This document shows, piece by piece, positions 8,873 to 17,876 of a stretch of DNA of 64,000 bases. The DNA comes from Bradyrhizobium sp. sBnM-33. Lineage in GTDB: Bacteria > Pseudomonadota > Alphaproteobacteria > Rhizobiales > Xanthobacteraceae. The first letter of the stretch is position 1. Every line of letters begins with the position of its first letter. The stretch covers positions 1,674,001-1,738,000 of the forward strand of contig NZ_CP136624.1 of the NCBI RefSeq assembly GCF_032917945.1, read 5' to 3'. Below the pieces are notes generated by a model, which was not told the DNA's origin, did not search any database, and saw nothing but the letters and a program-made list of their open reading frames with translations. Position numbers and translations under genes: made by a program.

Positions 8873-9562
8873 TCAGATATCCATGTTGCGCAGGCGCTGG
8901 TGGTTGCGCAGCACGATCTGGCGGGCACCGGAAAAGCCCAGCACGCCTTCGTCGTTCAATTGCGACAGGGCACGTGACACCGTTTCCAGCGTAAGCCCGA
9001 GATAATCGCCGATGTCGCGGCGGCACATCGGGAGCGCCATCGTGCCGGCCACCGTAAGGCGGCGATCCATCTCCAGGAGGAAGTTGGCGACTCGTTCCAT
9101 CGCGCTTTTGCGACCAAGCAGCAGGATGTGCTCCTCGGCGCGCTTGAGGTCATCAGCCGTTATGGTCCAGAGCTTGTGGGCGACCCGGACGTCGGTGCCG
9201 GCCGCATGTTCGAGGCTGCGGCGCTTCACCAGGCGCACGGTGCTGTCGATGATGGCTTCGGCGGCCAGGCGGTGCTTGGTGCCAGACTCTAGCCCGAACA
9301 CGTCGCCAGGCAAATGGAACGCGCCGATTTGACGACGTCCGTCGGACAGCAGCTTGTAGGTGCGCATCGCGCCGCGAACGACCTGGTAAACATACTCCGC
9401 CGGCTCGTCCTCACCGTAGATTTCCTCGTCCTTGCGGTAGGTGAACTCCGTGGCGATCAGGCCAGCATGGCCTGTGAGGCCGAAAAACGGTTCGACAGGC
9501 CCAAACGCGCCGGGAGCGGCTCGGTTGACGTTGAGGGACGGGGCGATCGATCGTGTGAGCAT
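8873..9562 (-). CDS. fixK2: Crp/Fnr-type transcription activator FixK2
   Basis: 229-residue CRP/FNR-family activator with an N-terminal cyclic-nucleotide-like fold and a C-terminal helix-turn-helix (DIGDYLGLTLETVSRALSQL) carrying the E..SR recognition residues for TTGAT-N4-ATCAA sites. It lacks the N-terminal FNR cysteine cluster, so it is not an Fe-S oxygen sensor. A single Cys in ALPMCRRD (residue 180) matches the redox-sensitive cysteine known in Bradyrhizobium FixK2. I chose ATG 9562 because AGGAGA precedes it; a longer frame to 9631 has no ribosome site. It sits downstream of fixLJ and is expected to be FixJ-activated. Confidence 0.93.
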   Translation of the reverse strand: MLTRSIAPSLNVNRAAPGAFGPVEPFFGLTGHAGLIATEFTYRKDEEIYGEDEPAEYVYQVVRGAMRTYKLLSDGRRQIGAFHLPGDVFGLESGTKHRLAAEAIIDSTVRLVKRRSLEHAAGTDVRVAHKLWTITADDLKRAEEHILLLGRKSAMERVANFLLEMDRRLTVAGTMALPMCRRDIGDYLGLTLETVSRALSQLNDEGVLGFSGARQIVLRNHQRLRNMDI

Positions 9563-9638
9563 GAGCCATCTCCTGTGCAGCGGATGGCGAATTGGTAAGT
9601 GGAACAAAACGGCTGGGAAATTTCGCTTCATGCCTTAG

Positions 9639-9652
9639 GGGCAATGCCTTAA
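9639..9652 (-). promoter_or_regulatory. Candidate FixJ-binding box upstream of fixK2
   Basis: Read on the minus strand this is TTAAGGCATTGCCC, matching 11 of 14 positions of the FixJ-type box I recall (TTAAGTAATTTCCC). It lies 77-90 bases upstream of the fixK2 start, a suitable place for FixJ-P activation. The consensus is quoted from memory, so this is a candidate only. Confidence 0.4.
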
Positions 9653-9680
9653 GTAGAATCCCGGAGCTGTGTGCCGGTTT

Positions 9681-10076
9681 TCAGGACGCCGAGGGCCGCT
9701 CCGTGTTGATCGCGTCCCAGATATGGGAGGAAAGGCTGTCCTCGACATGCGGCTTGACCAGCACATGGCGAATACCGGCGCCTGCTGCTTTGGCCGGAAT
9801 GGACGAGTCGGGGTGACCGGTGATCAGGATGATCGGCGTATCGATATCGCGCCGGCGCAAGAGACTGGCAAGGTCGATGCCGCTCATGCCCGGCATCTTG
9901 TAGTCGATCACGAAGCAATCGGCGCCGCCCATAGTCATGGCGTTCAGGAGCGCCTCGCCGCTGCGGAAAGTGCGGACACAAAAACCGTCGGTTTCCAGGA
10001 GAAAGCGCAGCGATCCGAGCACATCGGTGTCATCATCGACGACGTAGACAAGGGGCGTTCTGTTAGGTGAGGGCAT
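9681..10076 (-). CDS. Single-domain response regulator (receiver only)
   Basis: 131-residue protein consisting only of a CheY-like receiver. The acidic pocket is VVDDD near residue 14, the phospho-acceptor Asp is in FVIDYKMPG, the conserved Thr/Ser in LITGH, and the Lys in LVKPH. There is no output domain, so it probably acts by protein contact or as a phosphate sink. It lies between fixJ and fixK2, as in other bradyrhizobia where a receiver gene has this place. GTG and ATG are adjacent; ATG 10076 is used. A FixK-like box at 10152-10165 suggests its own FixK-type promoter inside the operon. Confidence 0.88.
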   Translation of the reverse strand: MPSPNRTPLVYVVDDDTDVLGSLRFLLETDGFCVRTFRSGEALLNAMTMGGADCFVIDYKMPGMSGIDLASLLRRRDIDTPIILITGHPDSSIPAKAAGAGIRHVLVKPHVEDSLSSHIWDAINTERPSAS

Positions 10077-10151
10077 CACAGGCTTTATGCGGCTTTCTGA
10101 TCAGCCATGCGGTCGATCAGAGCATCCATAAGGCCTTCCAGCGGGCCCGAC

Positions 10152-10165
10152 TTGATTCAGCTCAA
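10152..10165 (-). promoter_or_regulatory. FixK-type box upstream of the receiver gene
   Basis: Minus-strand reading TTGAG-CTGA-ATCAA, one mismatch to TTGAT-N4-ATCAA. Its centre is about 82 bases upstream of the ATG, leaving a 40-base leader if the start site lies about 41 bases from the box centre. It overlaps the last codons of fixJ. Confidence 0.5.
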
Positions 10166-10779
10166 TCTTTAAGCGCCCCGGCTCGCATGGCGAGGCGGAC
10201 GAGTTCCGAAAGACTCGAAGCCTGCATCTTGGTCATCACGTTGGCTCGGTAGACCTCGATGGTGCGCGGGCTGATATTGTAGTCGCCTGCGATCATCTTA
10301 TTGGATAGGCCAGCCACCAATCCCTCCATCACCTGCCGCTCGCGCGGGCTCAGCGAGGCGACCCGCGCGGCGATGTCCTGCGTCATTGCCTCGTCGCGGG
10401 CGCCGGCTTCAGCCTGCCGGAGCGCGGCGTCGATCATCGCGACCAGGCGGTCATCCTCGAACGGCTTCTCCAGGAAATCGACCGCACCGAGTTTCATCGC
10501 CTCGACGGCGAGGGGGACGTCGCCATGGCCGGTCACGATGATGACGGCCAAGGAGGCGCGGCTCACCTTGAGGCGCTTTAGCAACTCGACGCCATCGATG
10601 CCGGGCATGCGGACGTCCGAGACTACACAGCCGAATTCGATGGTGGAAAGGTGATCGAGGAATTTCTGCGCCGTCTCGAACAGACTGACCTCAAAATCCG
10701 CGGAATCGAGCAAGAAGTGCAGCGAGTCACGCATCGCCTCATCATCGTCGATGACGTAGACATTTCCTCTAGTTGCCAT
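10162..10779 (-). CDS. fixJ: Two-component response regulator FixJ
   Basis: 205 residues with an N-terminal receiver ([13 protein letters not shown]; phospho-acceptor Asp55 in [21 protein letters not shown]) and a C-terminal LuxR-type helix-turn-helix ([20 protein letters not shown], continuing [12 protein letters not shown]). FixJ is phosphorylated by FixL under low oxygen and activates fixK2. Length and motifs are those of canonical FixJ. The start overlaps the end of fixL by 11 bases, so the two are translationally coupled. Confidence 0.96.
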   Translation of the reverse strand: MATRGNVYVIDDDEAMRDSLHFLLDSADFEVSLFETAQKFLDHLSTIEFGCVVSDVRMPGIDGVELLKRLKVSRASLAVIIVTGHGDVPLAVEAMKLGAVDFLEKPFEDDRLVAMIDAALRQAEAGARDEAMTQDIAARVASLSPRERQVMEGLVAGLSNKMIAGDYNISPRTIEVYRANVMTKMQASSLSELVRLAMRAGALKD

Positions 10780-12304
10780 CTGTCAAACTCTCGTTGGGTG
10801 CCGCCGGCAGGGTGAAGCGAAACGTCGTGCCGCCTGCGTGATCGGATTCGGCCCACATCCTGCCGCCATGGGCCTCGATGATGGAGCGGCTGATCGACAG
10901 CCCGACCCCCATGCCGGTTTCTTTGGTCGTAAAGAAGGTCTGGAACAGGTGCCTCTCCACATCTTCGGGGAATCCGTGACCGGTGTCGAACACCGAGACT
11001 TCGGTCATGTCCCCGTCGATCGGCCGGTTAGAGACGATGAGCTCGCGCCGTGCGGACTGGGCCATGGCTTCCAGCGCGTTGCGGAACAGATTGACCAGCA
11101 CCTGCTGGATCTGGACGCGGTCGACCAGGACATGGTCATGCTGCGGGTCCAGGCTGAAGCGGATCCGCACGTCCTGTTCGCGCGCACCGGCTAGGCCAAG
11201 CGCGCCGGCTTCTTCGATCATCTTCGAAAGGCTCTCGACGCGCTTTTCGGATTCGCCGCGGGCGACGAAATCGCGCAGCCGCCGGATGATCTGCCCGGCG
11301 CGGATCGCCTGTTCCGCGGCGCGATCCATCGCGTTCTCGATTCTAGCGCGATTCGGATCGGGGCTCGCGGCAAGCAGCCGGCGCGAGCCCTTCACGTAGT
11401 TGCTGATGGCAGCAAGCGGCTGGTTAAGCTCATGTGCCAATGCAGAACCCATCTCTCCCATCGCGCTCAGCCGTGACATGTGGACGAGCTCGGACTGCAA
11501 TTCCTGCAGCCGCGCCTGGGTCTGCTGATGCTCGGTGAGGTCGCGGACGAAGCCGGTAAAATAGGGCATGCCGCCGGATTGCATCTCGCCGATCGACAGG
11601 TGCATCGGGAAGGTGGTGCCGTCCTTGCGCTGACCGGTGACGATGCGGCCGATGCCGATGATGTGCCGTTCGCCGGTGGCGACGTATCGCGCCATATAGC
11701 CGTCATGGCGTGAACGGTCGGGCTCGGGCATCAGGATGCTGACATTCTGCCCGATTGCCTCGCTCTGGACGTAGCCGAACTGGCGTTCCGCCGCGCTCGA
11801 GAAGAACTGCATGATGCCGCGGCTGTCGATGACGATCATCGCGTCCGGGATGGTCTCCAGTATCAACTGCAGGTGCCGTTCGCGCGTGCGCAGGTCCTCC
11901 TCGAGCCGCTTCTCCTCCTCGAGGTCGAGCACGACGCCGGAAAGGTGGGACGGAATGCCATCCTTGTTCCTGATGACGCTGCCGCGGGCGCGGACCCAAT
12001 GGCTGCCGCCGTCCTCGTGTCTTAGCCGGTAGGAGAGGTCAAACGAGGCGCCGGTCTCGCGTGAACGGGAGATCGCCTGCTCGGTTCGCTCGCGGTCCTC
12101 AGGCTCGAGCAGCCAAAGGAACAGGTCGTAGCTGACCGCAGCGGCATTGGAAACGCCGAACAGTTTTCGCGCGATATTCGACCAGAACAACTCCCTGGTG
12201 GACAGATCGATATCCCAGCCGCCGACGCCAGCGCCCTCGGCACCCAGCCGAAAGCGCTGATCGTGGCTGCCGTCGTCACACGGGAAGGGGGCTATGCCGC
12301 TCAA
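10769..12304 (-). CDS. fixL: Oxygen-sensing heme histidine kinase FixL
   Basis: 511-residue soluble kinase with two PAS domains (about residues 20-130 and 140-260) and a C-terminal HisKA/HATPase unit. The second PAS binds heme: His200, Arg206, His214 and Arg220 fall exactly at the positions established for Bradyrhizobium FixL. The phospho-acceptor is His291 in [10 protein letters not shown]. The ATP lid has [11 protein letters not shown] and [18 protein letters not shown]. No membrane segment, as in bradyrhizobial rather than sinorhizobial FixL. Oxygen binding shuts off kinase activity; low oxygen lets it phosphorylate FixJ. Confidence 0.97.
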   Translation of the reverse strand: MSGIAPFPCDDGSHDQRFRLGAEGAGVGGWDIDLSTRELFWSNIARKLFGVSNAAAVSYDLFLWLLEPEDRERTEQAISRSRETGASFDLSYRLRHEDGGSHWVRARGSVIRNKDGIPSHLSGVVLDLEEEKRLEEDLRTRERHLQLILETIPDAMIVIDSRGIMQFFSSAAERQFGYVQSEAIGQNVSILMPEPDRSRHDGYMARYVATGERHIIGIGRIVTGQRKDGTTFPMHLSIGEMQSGGMPYFTGFVRDLTEHQQTQARLQELQSELVHMSRLSAMGEMGSALAHELNQPLAAISNYVKGSRRLLAASPDPNRARIENAMDRAAEQAIRAGQIIRRLRDFVARGESEKRVESLSKMIEEAGALGLAGAREQDVRIRFSLDPQHDHVLVDRVQIQQVLVNLFRNALEAMAQSARRELIVSNRPIDGDMTEVSVFDTGHGFPEDVERHLFQTFFTTKETGMGVGLSISRSIIEAHGGRMWAESDHAGGTTFRFTLPAAPNESLTDGN

Positions 12305-12420
12305 TTGTCCTTTTCCAATTCCGGAGCGCGGATTCGATTGAGATTTTCCCGATTATGGGCCGAATGCCCGGCCGCACTCAAGGGCGAGAAAATATGTGCG
12401 ATCGCGCTGATTTCATCCGT

Positions 12421-12434
12421 TTGACCTCGCTCAA
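12421..12434 (+). promoter_or_regulatory. FixK-type box upstream of the CBS-domain gene
   Basis: TTGAC-CTCG-CTCAA: a perfect TTGA-N6-TCAA palindrome with two departures from TTGAT-N4-ATCAA. A start site about 41 bases from the centre would give a 20-base leader to the TTG start at 12491. Confidence 0.5.
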
Positions 12435-12490
12435 TATGCGCGGCCGCCCCGCGTGCTTGAAGTGGCGCCGTCGACAGCGAGGATTTCGCC

Positions 12491-12931
12491 TTGTACAAGT
12501 TTCTCGAGCAGACGGTTGCCGATTACATGACGCGCGAGCCTAGGACGGTTGCGCGCGATATGACGATGTGCGAACTCGGCGATCTCTTCGAGAAGCAAGA
12601 TTTCAATGCCTATCCGGTCATGGACGGATCGCAGGTGGTCGGCGTCATCTCCAAGTTTGACTACCTGTCCTGCTTCGTTTTCACGCCGGCGCGCATCATC
12701 CCGCGCTACCGCGACCTGATGCAGCGGACTGCCGTTGATCTAATGACAGCGGAATTCATTTATGTCGCTCCCGAAACCAGGCTGACCCGCGTGCTGGAGC
12801 TGATGGTCAACCACCGACTCCGCAGCATGCCAGTGCTCGACAGCGAGCAGCGGCTTGCCGGCATTATTTCGCGGAAGGACGTGATGCGGGCGCTGCAGGA
12901 TTGCGCCACGGCGGACGCTGACCGAGTCTGA
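12491..12931 (+). CDS. CBS-domain pair protein next to fixLJ
   Basis: 146-residue protein made of two CBS motifs (VADYMTREPRTVARDMTM near residue 9, VDLMTAEFIYVAPETRL near residue 81, and GIISRKDVMRAL at the end). CBS pairs bind adenosine nucleotides and act as regulatory modules; here there is no attached enzyme. The start is taken as TTG 12491 because AGGA lies eight bases upstream. It is divergent from fixL, and the same arrangement occurs in other bradyrhizobia. A FixK-type box upstream suggests microaerobic expression. The ligand is unknown. Confidence 0.88.
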   Translation: MYKFLEQTVADYMTREPRTVARDMTMCELGDLFEKQDFNAYPVMDGSQVVGVISKFDYLSCFVFTPARIIPRYRDLMQRTAVDLMTAEFIYVAPETRLTRVLELMVNHRLRSMPVLDSEQRLAGIISRKDVMRALQDCATADADRV

Positions 12932-14099
12932 TCGCAGCAGTGCCGCGTATGACCAGCAGTCGCTTGAGGGTCAATGAGTTGAGCGGCTCGTTCGGATCGG
13001 GCGCGCCATCCTCCGAAGTAACCCGGCGGCGAATGTGGGCCATCTGGATTGTCGTGTTGAACTGCGATGTCTGGTAGAGCATTGGTTCGTGTGGGTTCTA
13101 TAGCGGCCTTCCCTCTCCGGGGGCCAGAGTTCAGTCGATTTCGAGCAACGCAGCCAAACGTTCGCAGCACTTCGATGAGCGCGAATCGGGTGCTCGCCAG
13201 GCATGTCTTGATCGGTCGTTTCTCCCAAGAGGTGCTGCGCGGTCGATCAGCCAGTACAACGCCAGGGTGACTGGGCACCATCGGCAGCATGGCCTCGAAA
13301 GGATAGTCGCACACGCGGCTGGTGACTCCAACACGAAATCCGAGATTGGATTGATCCGGACAGTCCAAACCAACACAATATTCCACAATTCGGATTGGTG
13401 AGGTGGAACGGCACTGCCGCCTTCCGCTCCCTCGCGGACCCCGCAGGGCGGTGACCCGATCAGACCGCCGATCGAGACATATTCGCCGGGAGCGAACGCT
13501 CGTCCTTGCAATGAATCGGACTTCGTGGGCCAGGCGGAGTGAGGAATCATAGTGTAACACCCAGCCACCTCCTTGACGGCGAACGAGTTGGCCGAGGGCG
13601 TTTTCCTCATAGGACCGCATTTTGCGAAGCGGCACGCTTCGCGGCGGGCCCGCCAGAATTGGCGTCGATCCTGAAGTCATCGTCCAGCGGCGCAACGATC
13701 ACATGGCCGGTGCCCGCGCCGCCTTCGGGGCGACCTGGCTGTTGCGCAGGCTCCAGCCGGATCTTGCGATAACTGCGATGGGAGGGAGGGAGGGTTTAAG
13801 AATCGGCTTCAGGGAGGGTTTCTTCGTGGCGATCTTGCTCTGTTCAACAGGCAGCTTAAGTGGGAGCTGGCTAGCTGCGGGCTTGGTCAGGCCTTGATAA
13901 TGATGCTGACCACCGGTACGAGCAGGCTGACTGTCCGTTCAGGGGATGGTGCAGCAGGCCCGAGACCAGCGATAGCTGGGCGCCTCGATCTGGAGCGCGT
14001 CAAGCGAGGTGCCGTGGATCTCAGTGGCAAGCTCGAGCTCGCGCCCTTAACGACCTACGCGGGGCGCGGAACGACGCAGCTTCAGGGCGTCTCCGGCGA
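12932..14099. other. Long gap between the CBS gene and the FNR-type gene
   Basis: No intact gene recognised in nearly 1.2 kb. A minus-strand stretch near 13617-13760 (RPEGGAGTGHVIVAPLDDDF followed by RIDANSGGPAAKRAAS) reads like a former protein but ends in a stop and was not identified. A plus-strand G-rich run at 13780-13794 is a quadruplex motif. Otherwise apparently decayed sequence. Confidence 0.5.
13780..13794 (+). other. G-quadruplex motif with one-base loops
   Basis: GGGAGGGAGGGAGGG: four G3 tracts with single A loops, a very stable quadruplex pattern on the plus strand. A further GGGAGGG follows about 20 bases on. It is in a gene-free stretch about 300 bases before the FixK-type box at 14100. 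Confidence 0.6.
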
Positions 14100-14113
14100 T
14101 TGATCTGCATCAA
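14100..14113 (+). promoter_or_regulatory. FixK/FNR box upstream of the FNR-type regulator
   Basis: TTGAT-CTGC-ATCAA, a perfect match to the FixK/FNR half-sites. It lies 90-103 bases upstream of the GTG start at 14203, suitable for a class II activated promoter with a leader of about 55 bases. Confidence 0.8.
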
Positions 14114-14202
14114 CAACACCTCATCCCTACGGACGCTACACTGCATCGACCGGCAGGGAAACGCGCCCATGAGGCGCCTGCAGGCGGCAATCGGAGGGAC
14201 GT

Positions 14203-14922
14203 GTGAAGATTTCGGTTTTGGGGGAAGGAACGCGTTGTCGATTGTGTCACGATTGCACGGCGAGGGGCTTTGCCATCTGCGCAGCGCTCGACAAGACCGA
14301 ATTGCGCGAATTGGCGCAGCTGTCGCGGCATGTTCGTTTTGAATCAGGCGCCACCGTGTTCGCACAGGCAAACATAGCAACGTCGTTCTTCAGCGTGCAT
14401 GCGGGTACCCTGCGCCTCTACAAGCTGTTGCCGGACAGCCGGCGGCAGATCGTCGGTTTTGCATTGCCAGGCGATTTCCTCGGGCTCCCCGGCTTGCCGC
14501 GCCACGAATTCTCCGCTGACGCGATCGGCCGTGTCACGCTGTGTCAGTTCTCCAAGGAGTCGTTCGCGACATTCGCCGAGAACCGGCCGCAGTTGCTGCG
14601 CCGCATGATTGAATTGGCGGGCCGCGAGCTGGCCCGGGCACAGGAACATATGGTCTTGCTCGGACGGCGCTCCGCCGAAGAGAAGATAGCGAGCTTCCTG
14701 ATCGGCTGGCGCGACCGACTGAGTGGAATTGGACGTGGTGGAGAAATTATGCCGCTGCCGATGAAAAGGCTGGACATCGCGGATCATCTGGGGCTCACCA
14801 TCGAGACGGTGAGCCGTACCTTCTCGAAGCTCGAACGTGATGGTGTGATCCAAACCTTTGCGAGTGGCGTCGTCCTGTTGGATACCCCGCGCGCCGAAGC
14901 CTTGTCTGCGGGCATAAGTTGA
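14203..14922 (+). CDS. FNR-type transcription regulator with Fe-S cysteines
   Basis: 239-residue Crp/Fnr protein. Cysteines 12, 15, 18 and 26 at the N-terminus and Cys114 (VTLCQFSKE) match the cysteine set that holds an oxygen-labile [4Fe-4S] cluster in FNR and FnrN/FixK1-type proteins, unlike FixK2 in the same window. The C-terminal HTH (DIADHLGLTIETVSRTFSKL) has the E..SR residues for TTGAT-type sites. It starts at GTG with GGAGG upstream. A perfect FixK/FNR box precedes it, so it may be under FixK2 or autoregulated. It could be called fnrN-like; the exact orthologue is not certain. Confidence 0.88.
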   Translation: MKISVLGEGTRCRLCHDCTARGFAICAALDKTELRELAQLSRHVRFESGATVFAQANIATSFFSVHAGTLRLYKLLPDSRRQIVGFALPGDFLGLPGLPRHEFSADAIGRVTLCQFSKESFATFAENRPQLLRRMIELAGRELARAQEHMVLLGRRSAEEKIASFLIGWRDRLSGIGRGGEIMPLPMKRLDIADHLGLTIETVSRTFSKLERDGVIQTFASGVVLLDTPRAEALSAGIS

Positions 14923-14953
14923 AGCGCGTCGCGTTGGGTTCTTTTGTCCTAGT

Positions 14954-14967
14954 TTGATCAAGATCAA
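14954..14967 (+). promoter_or_regulatory. FixK box upstream of the 46-residue membrane protein
   Basis: TTGAT-CAAG-ATCAA, perfect consensus. A start site about 41 bases from its centre would be near 15002, giving a 20-base leader to the ATG at 15022 that includes the GGAGG ribosome site. Confidence 0.85.
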
Positions 14968-15021
14968 AGACGCCTCTGTTGAAACGGCGATATATTCGCA
15001 TCAGCTTCAATGGAGGTCGTC

Positions 15022-15162
15022 ATGCCCGCCGATGCGCTCTTGGTTTCCGCAGCTGTCATCTCGGTCTTCGTGATTTTCGCCGCTGCTCTTGCTTGGGCCA
15101 GTGTCCAATCACCAAGGTCGCATCAGGCAACACCGGGAGCGCGCAAGCGTCGTCCATTCTGA
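15022..15162 (+). CDS. 46-residue single-span membrane protein upstream of fixN
   Basis: Small ORF MPADALLVSAAVISVFVIFA... with one strongly hydrophobic segment (about residues 5-27) and a basic tail ending RKRRPF, giving an N-out/C-in prediction. GGAGG lies at a good distance from ATG 15022; an upstream in-frame ATG at 15010 precedes that site and is less likely. It has its own perfect FixK box and sits directly before the fixNOQP promoter. By context it may be an accessory or regulatory peptide of the cbb3 oxidase. No family name recognised. Confidence 0.68.
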   Translation: MPADALLVSAAVISVFVIFAAALAWASVQSPRSHQATPGARKRRPF

Positions 15163-15226
15163 TTCCTTCAGGCAGCCGCTGGAGCGGGTGCAAAATGCCC
15201 GCCGGTCGTGGGGGTAGCTGATCGGG

Positions 15227-15240
15227 TTGATCTCAATCAA
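15227..15240 (+). promoter_or_regulatory. FixK box of the fixNOQP operon
   Basis: TTGAT-CTCA-ATCAA, perfect consensus, centred at 15233.5. A start site about 41 bases downstream (near 15275) gives a leader of about 24 bases to the ATG at 15299. The TTG at 15227 that extends the fixN frame is part of this operator and cannot be the start codon. Confidence 0.9.
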
Positions 15241-15298
15241 GGACAACACAGCGAGACCCGGGCTGACGGGGCAGGCGCCCATGCAAAGAGAATCACAC

Positions 15299-16948
15299 AT
15301 GCAGCAAACTCAATCCACGAAATGGATGACCCACGGCGAAGCCGGGCTGATGCTATTCTTCGCGATGGCAGCCTTCGTCTGCGCGTTCGCAGCCGCCAAG
15401 GCGCTGGACGCGCCGTTCGCGTTTCATGCTTCGCTCGCTGCAGTGGCGAGCGGCGTCGCCTCCTTCGCCATCATGAATCGGTATCTCGACCGCCCCGCGT
15501 CGCTGCCGCCGGAGGAGATCAGCGGGAAGCCGAACTATAATCTCGGTCCGATCAAATTTGCCTCCTTCATGGCGATGTTCTGGGGCATCGCCGGCTTCGC
15601 CGTCGGGCTCTTGATCGCATCCCAGCTCGCATGGCCCTTGCTCAATCTCGATCTGCCTTGGACCAGTTTTGGCCGGCTCCGGCCGCTGCACACCTCGGCG
15701 GTGATCTTCGCCTTCGGCGGCAACGTGCTGATCGCGACCTCGTTCTATGTGGTGCAGCGGACCTGCCGGACGCGGCTCGTGGGCGATCTCGCGCCTTGGT
15801 TCGTCGTGCTCGGCTACAACTTCTTCATTGTGATCGCAGGCACCGGCTATCTACTTGGCGTGACGCAATCCAAGGAATATGCCGAGCCCGAATGGTACGC
15901 CGATCTGTGGCTGACGATCGTCTGGGTCGTCTATCTCGTCGTGTTCGTGATGACGCTGGTGAAGCGCAAGGAGCCGCACATCTTCGTCGCCAACTGGTTC
16001 TATCTCGCCTTCATCGTCACCATCGCCGTGCTGCATCTCGGCAACAACCTGGCGCTGCCGGTGTCACTGCTCGGCTCGAAATCCTACATCGCCTGGGCCG
16101 GTGTGCAGGATGCGATGTTCCAGTGGTGGTACGGCCACAACGCGGTCGGCTTCTTCCTGACCGCCGGCTTCCTCGCCATCATGTACTACTTCATCCCGAA
16201 GCGCGCGGAGCGCCCGGTCTATTCCTATCGGCTCTCGATCATCCACTTTTGGTCGCTGATTTTCCTCTACATCTGGGCCGGCCCGCACCATCTGCACTAC
16301 ACGGCGCTGCCGGACTGGACGCAGACGCTCGGTATGACTTTTTCTGTGATGCTCTGGATGCCATCCTGGGGCGGCATGATCAACGGCCTGATGACGCTGT
16401 CGGGCGCCTGGGACAAGCTGCGCACCGATCCGGTGCTGCGCATGCTGGTGGTTTCCGTGGCCTTCTACGGCATGTCCACCTTTGAAGGTCCTCTGATGTC
16501 GATCAAGGTGGTGAACTCGCTGAGTCACTATACGGACTGGACCATCGGCCACGTTCACTCCGGTGCGTTGGGGTGGGTCGGCTTCGTCTCCTTTGGTGCG
16601 CTGTATTGCCTGGTGCCCTGGCTGTGGGGCCGCAAGGAACTGTACAGCCTGAAGCTCGTCAACTGGCACTTCTGGATCTCGACCATCGGCATCGTGCTCT
16701 ACATCTCGGCGATGTGGGTCTCCGGAATCCTGCAGGGCCTGATGTGGCGCGCCTACACCTCGCTCGGCTTCCTCGAATATTCCTTCATCGAGACGGTGGA
16801 AGCGATGCACCCGTTCTACGTCATCCGTGCCGCCGGCGGCGCGCTGTTCCTGATCGGCGCGCTGATCATGGCCTACAATCTCTGGATGACGGTGCGGGCA
16901 AGCGAGGCGGACGTCGGCACAGAGCTCGCGTTGCAGGCGGCGGAATAA
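15299..16948 (+). CDS. fixN: cbb3-type cytochrome c oxidase subunit I
   Basis: Catalytic subunit of the high-affinity cbb3 terminal oxidase, a 12-helix membrane protein of about 549 residues carrying heme b and the heme b3-CuB centre. The low-spin heme histidine is in [15 protein letters not shown]. The CuB-site His and cross-linked Tyr region is [11 protein letters not shown]. Further metal-site histidines lie in [13 protein letters not shown] and [14 protein letters not shown]. The start is placed at ATG 15299, downstream of the inferred transcription start; ATG 15281 would leave almost no leader. First gene of fixNOQP. It supports respiration at the nanomolar oxygen needed for nitrogen fixation. 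Confidence 0.97.
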   Translation: MQQTQSTKWMTHGEAGLMLFFAMAAFVCAFAAAKALDAPFAFHASLAAVASGVASFAIMNRYLDRPASLPPEEISGKPNYNLGPIKFASFMAMFWGIAGFAVGLLIASQLAWPLLNLDLPWTSFGRLRPLHTSAVIFAFGGNVLIATSFYVVQRTCRTRLVGDLAPWFVVLGYNFFIVIAGTGYLLGVTQSKEYAEPEWYADLWLTIVWVVYLVVFVMTLVKRKEPHIFVANWFYLAFIVTIAVLHLGNNLALPVSLLGSKSYIAWAGVQDAMFQWWYGHNAVGFFLTAGFLAIMYYFIPKRAERPVYSYRLSIIHFWSLIFLYIWAGPHHLHYTALPDWTQTLGMTFSVMLWMPSWGGMINGLMTLSGAWDKLRTDPVLRMLVVSVAFYGMSTFEGPLMSIKVVNSLSHYTDWTIGHVHSGALGWVGFVSFGALYCLVPWLWGRKELYSLKLVNWHFWISTIGIVLYISAMWVSGILQGLMWRAYTSLGFLEYSFIETVEAMHPFYVIRAAGGALFLIGALIMAYNLWMTVRASEADVGTELALQAAE

Positions 16949-16959
16949 GGAGCGATCGG

Positions 16960-17694
16960 ATGTCCTTTTGGACCCGCCATCAAATCTTCGAGAAGAATTC
17001 CATCATCCTGATCGCGGGCATTCTGGTTGTGATTGCGATCGGCGGCCTGGTCGAGATCACGCCGCTGTTCTACCTGAAAAGCACGATCGAGGTGGTCGAT
17101 GGCGTCAGGCCCTACACACCGCTCGAACTGGCAGGCCGCAATATCTATGTCCGCGAGGGCTGCTATCTCTGCCACTCGCAGATGGTCCGGCCGCTCCGCG
17201 ATGAGATTGAGCGCTATGGCCACTTCTCGCTCGCTGCCGAGAGCATGTACGACCATCCATTCCAGTGGGGCTCGAAGCGCACTGGGCCGGATCTCGCGCG
17301 GGTCGGCGCAAAGTATTCAGATGAGTGGCACGTCACTCACCTGACCAATCCGCGCGCGATTGTGCCGCAGTCGGTGATGCCGGGCTATCCGTTCCTCGCC
17401 CAGACCGAGGTCGACACCGCTGTTGTCGCCGACAACCTGAAGGCCAGCCGCATCGTTGGGGTGCCCTATTCGGACGAGCAAATCAAGAACGCGGTCGCCG
17501 ACCTGAAGGCGCAGGCCGATCCGGATAGTGTCGGCACCGACGCGTTCGGGAAACGGTATCCAAAAGCTGTGATCCGCAATTTCGACAGCAAGGCCGGTGC
17601 GCCGACCGAGATGGATGCGCTGGTCGCGTATTTGCAGATGCTCGGCACGCTGGTCGACTTCAAGCTCTACAACGAAAAAGCCAATCTTCGCTGA
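16960..17694 (+). CDS. fixO: cbb3-type cytochrome c oxidase subunit II (monoheme)
   Basis: 244-residue membrane-anchored monoheme cytochrome c. It has one N-terminal membrane helix ([19 protein letters not shown]) and a periplasmic domain with the heme motif CYLCH near residue 68; Met ligands are expected in the VMPGYPFL region. It passes electrons from FixP to FixN. It begins 12 bases after fixN with an AAGGAG ribosome site. Length and motif order are those of canonical FixO/CcoO. Confidence 0.97.
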   Translation: MSFWTRHQIFEKNSIILIAGILVVIAIGGLVEITPLFYLKSTIEVVDGVRPYTPLELAGRNIYVREGCYLCHSQMVRPLRDEIERYGHFSLAAESMYDHPFQWGSKRTGPDLARVGAKYSDEWHVTHLTNPRAIVPQSVMPGYPFLAQTEVDTAVVADNLKASRIVGVPYSDEQIKNAVADLKAQADPDSVGTDAFGKRYPKAVIRNFDSKAGAPTEMDALVAYLQMLGTLVDFKLYNEKANLR

Positions 17695-17705
17695 GAGGCA
17701 GGACG

Positions 17706-17870
17706 ATGAAAGCAATCTTGATCGTTCACAACATCGCGTCGGACCTCGTCACCAGTGTGTGGACGCCGATCTTCGTCGGCCTGTTCATTGCGATCGTGAT
17801 CTACGCGCTTTGGCCGCGGAACCAGGCGGTTTTCGACCAGGCATCTCGGATGCCGTTGCGGGAGGACTGA
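17706..17870 (+). CDS. fixQ: cbb3-type oxidase small subunit FixQ
   Basis: 54-residue one-helix protein (VWTPIFVGLFIAIVIYALWP) with a short charged C-terminus, matching CcoQ/FixQ. It stabilises the association of FixP with the FixNO core. It lies 11 bases after fixO and 6 before fixP, with GAGAGGCAGGACG as ribosome site. Confidence 0.92.
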   Translation: MKAILIVHNIASDLVTSVWTPIFVGLFIAIVIYALWPRNQAVFDQASRMPLRED

Positions 17871-17876
17871 GAGGTC

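Noticed and set aside
15227..15298. Upstream extension of the fixN frame to a TTG start at 15227
   Set aside because: The TTG is the first half of a perfect FixK box and would lie before the transcription start. ATG 15299 fits the leader and the family N-terminus.
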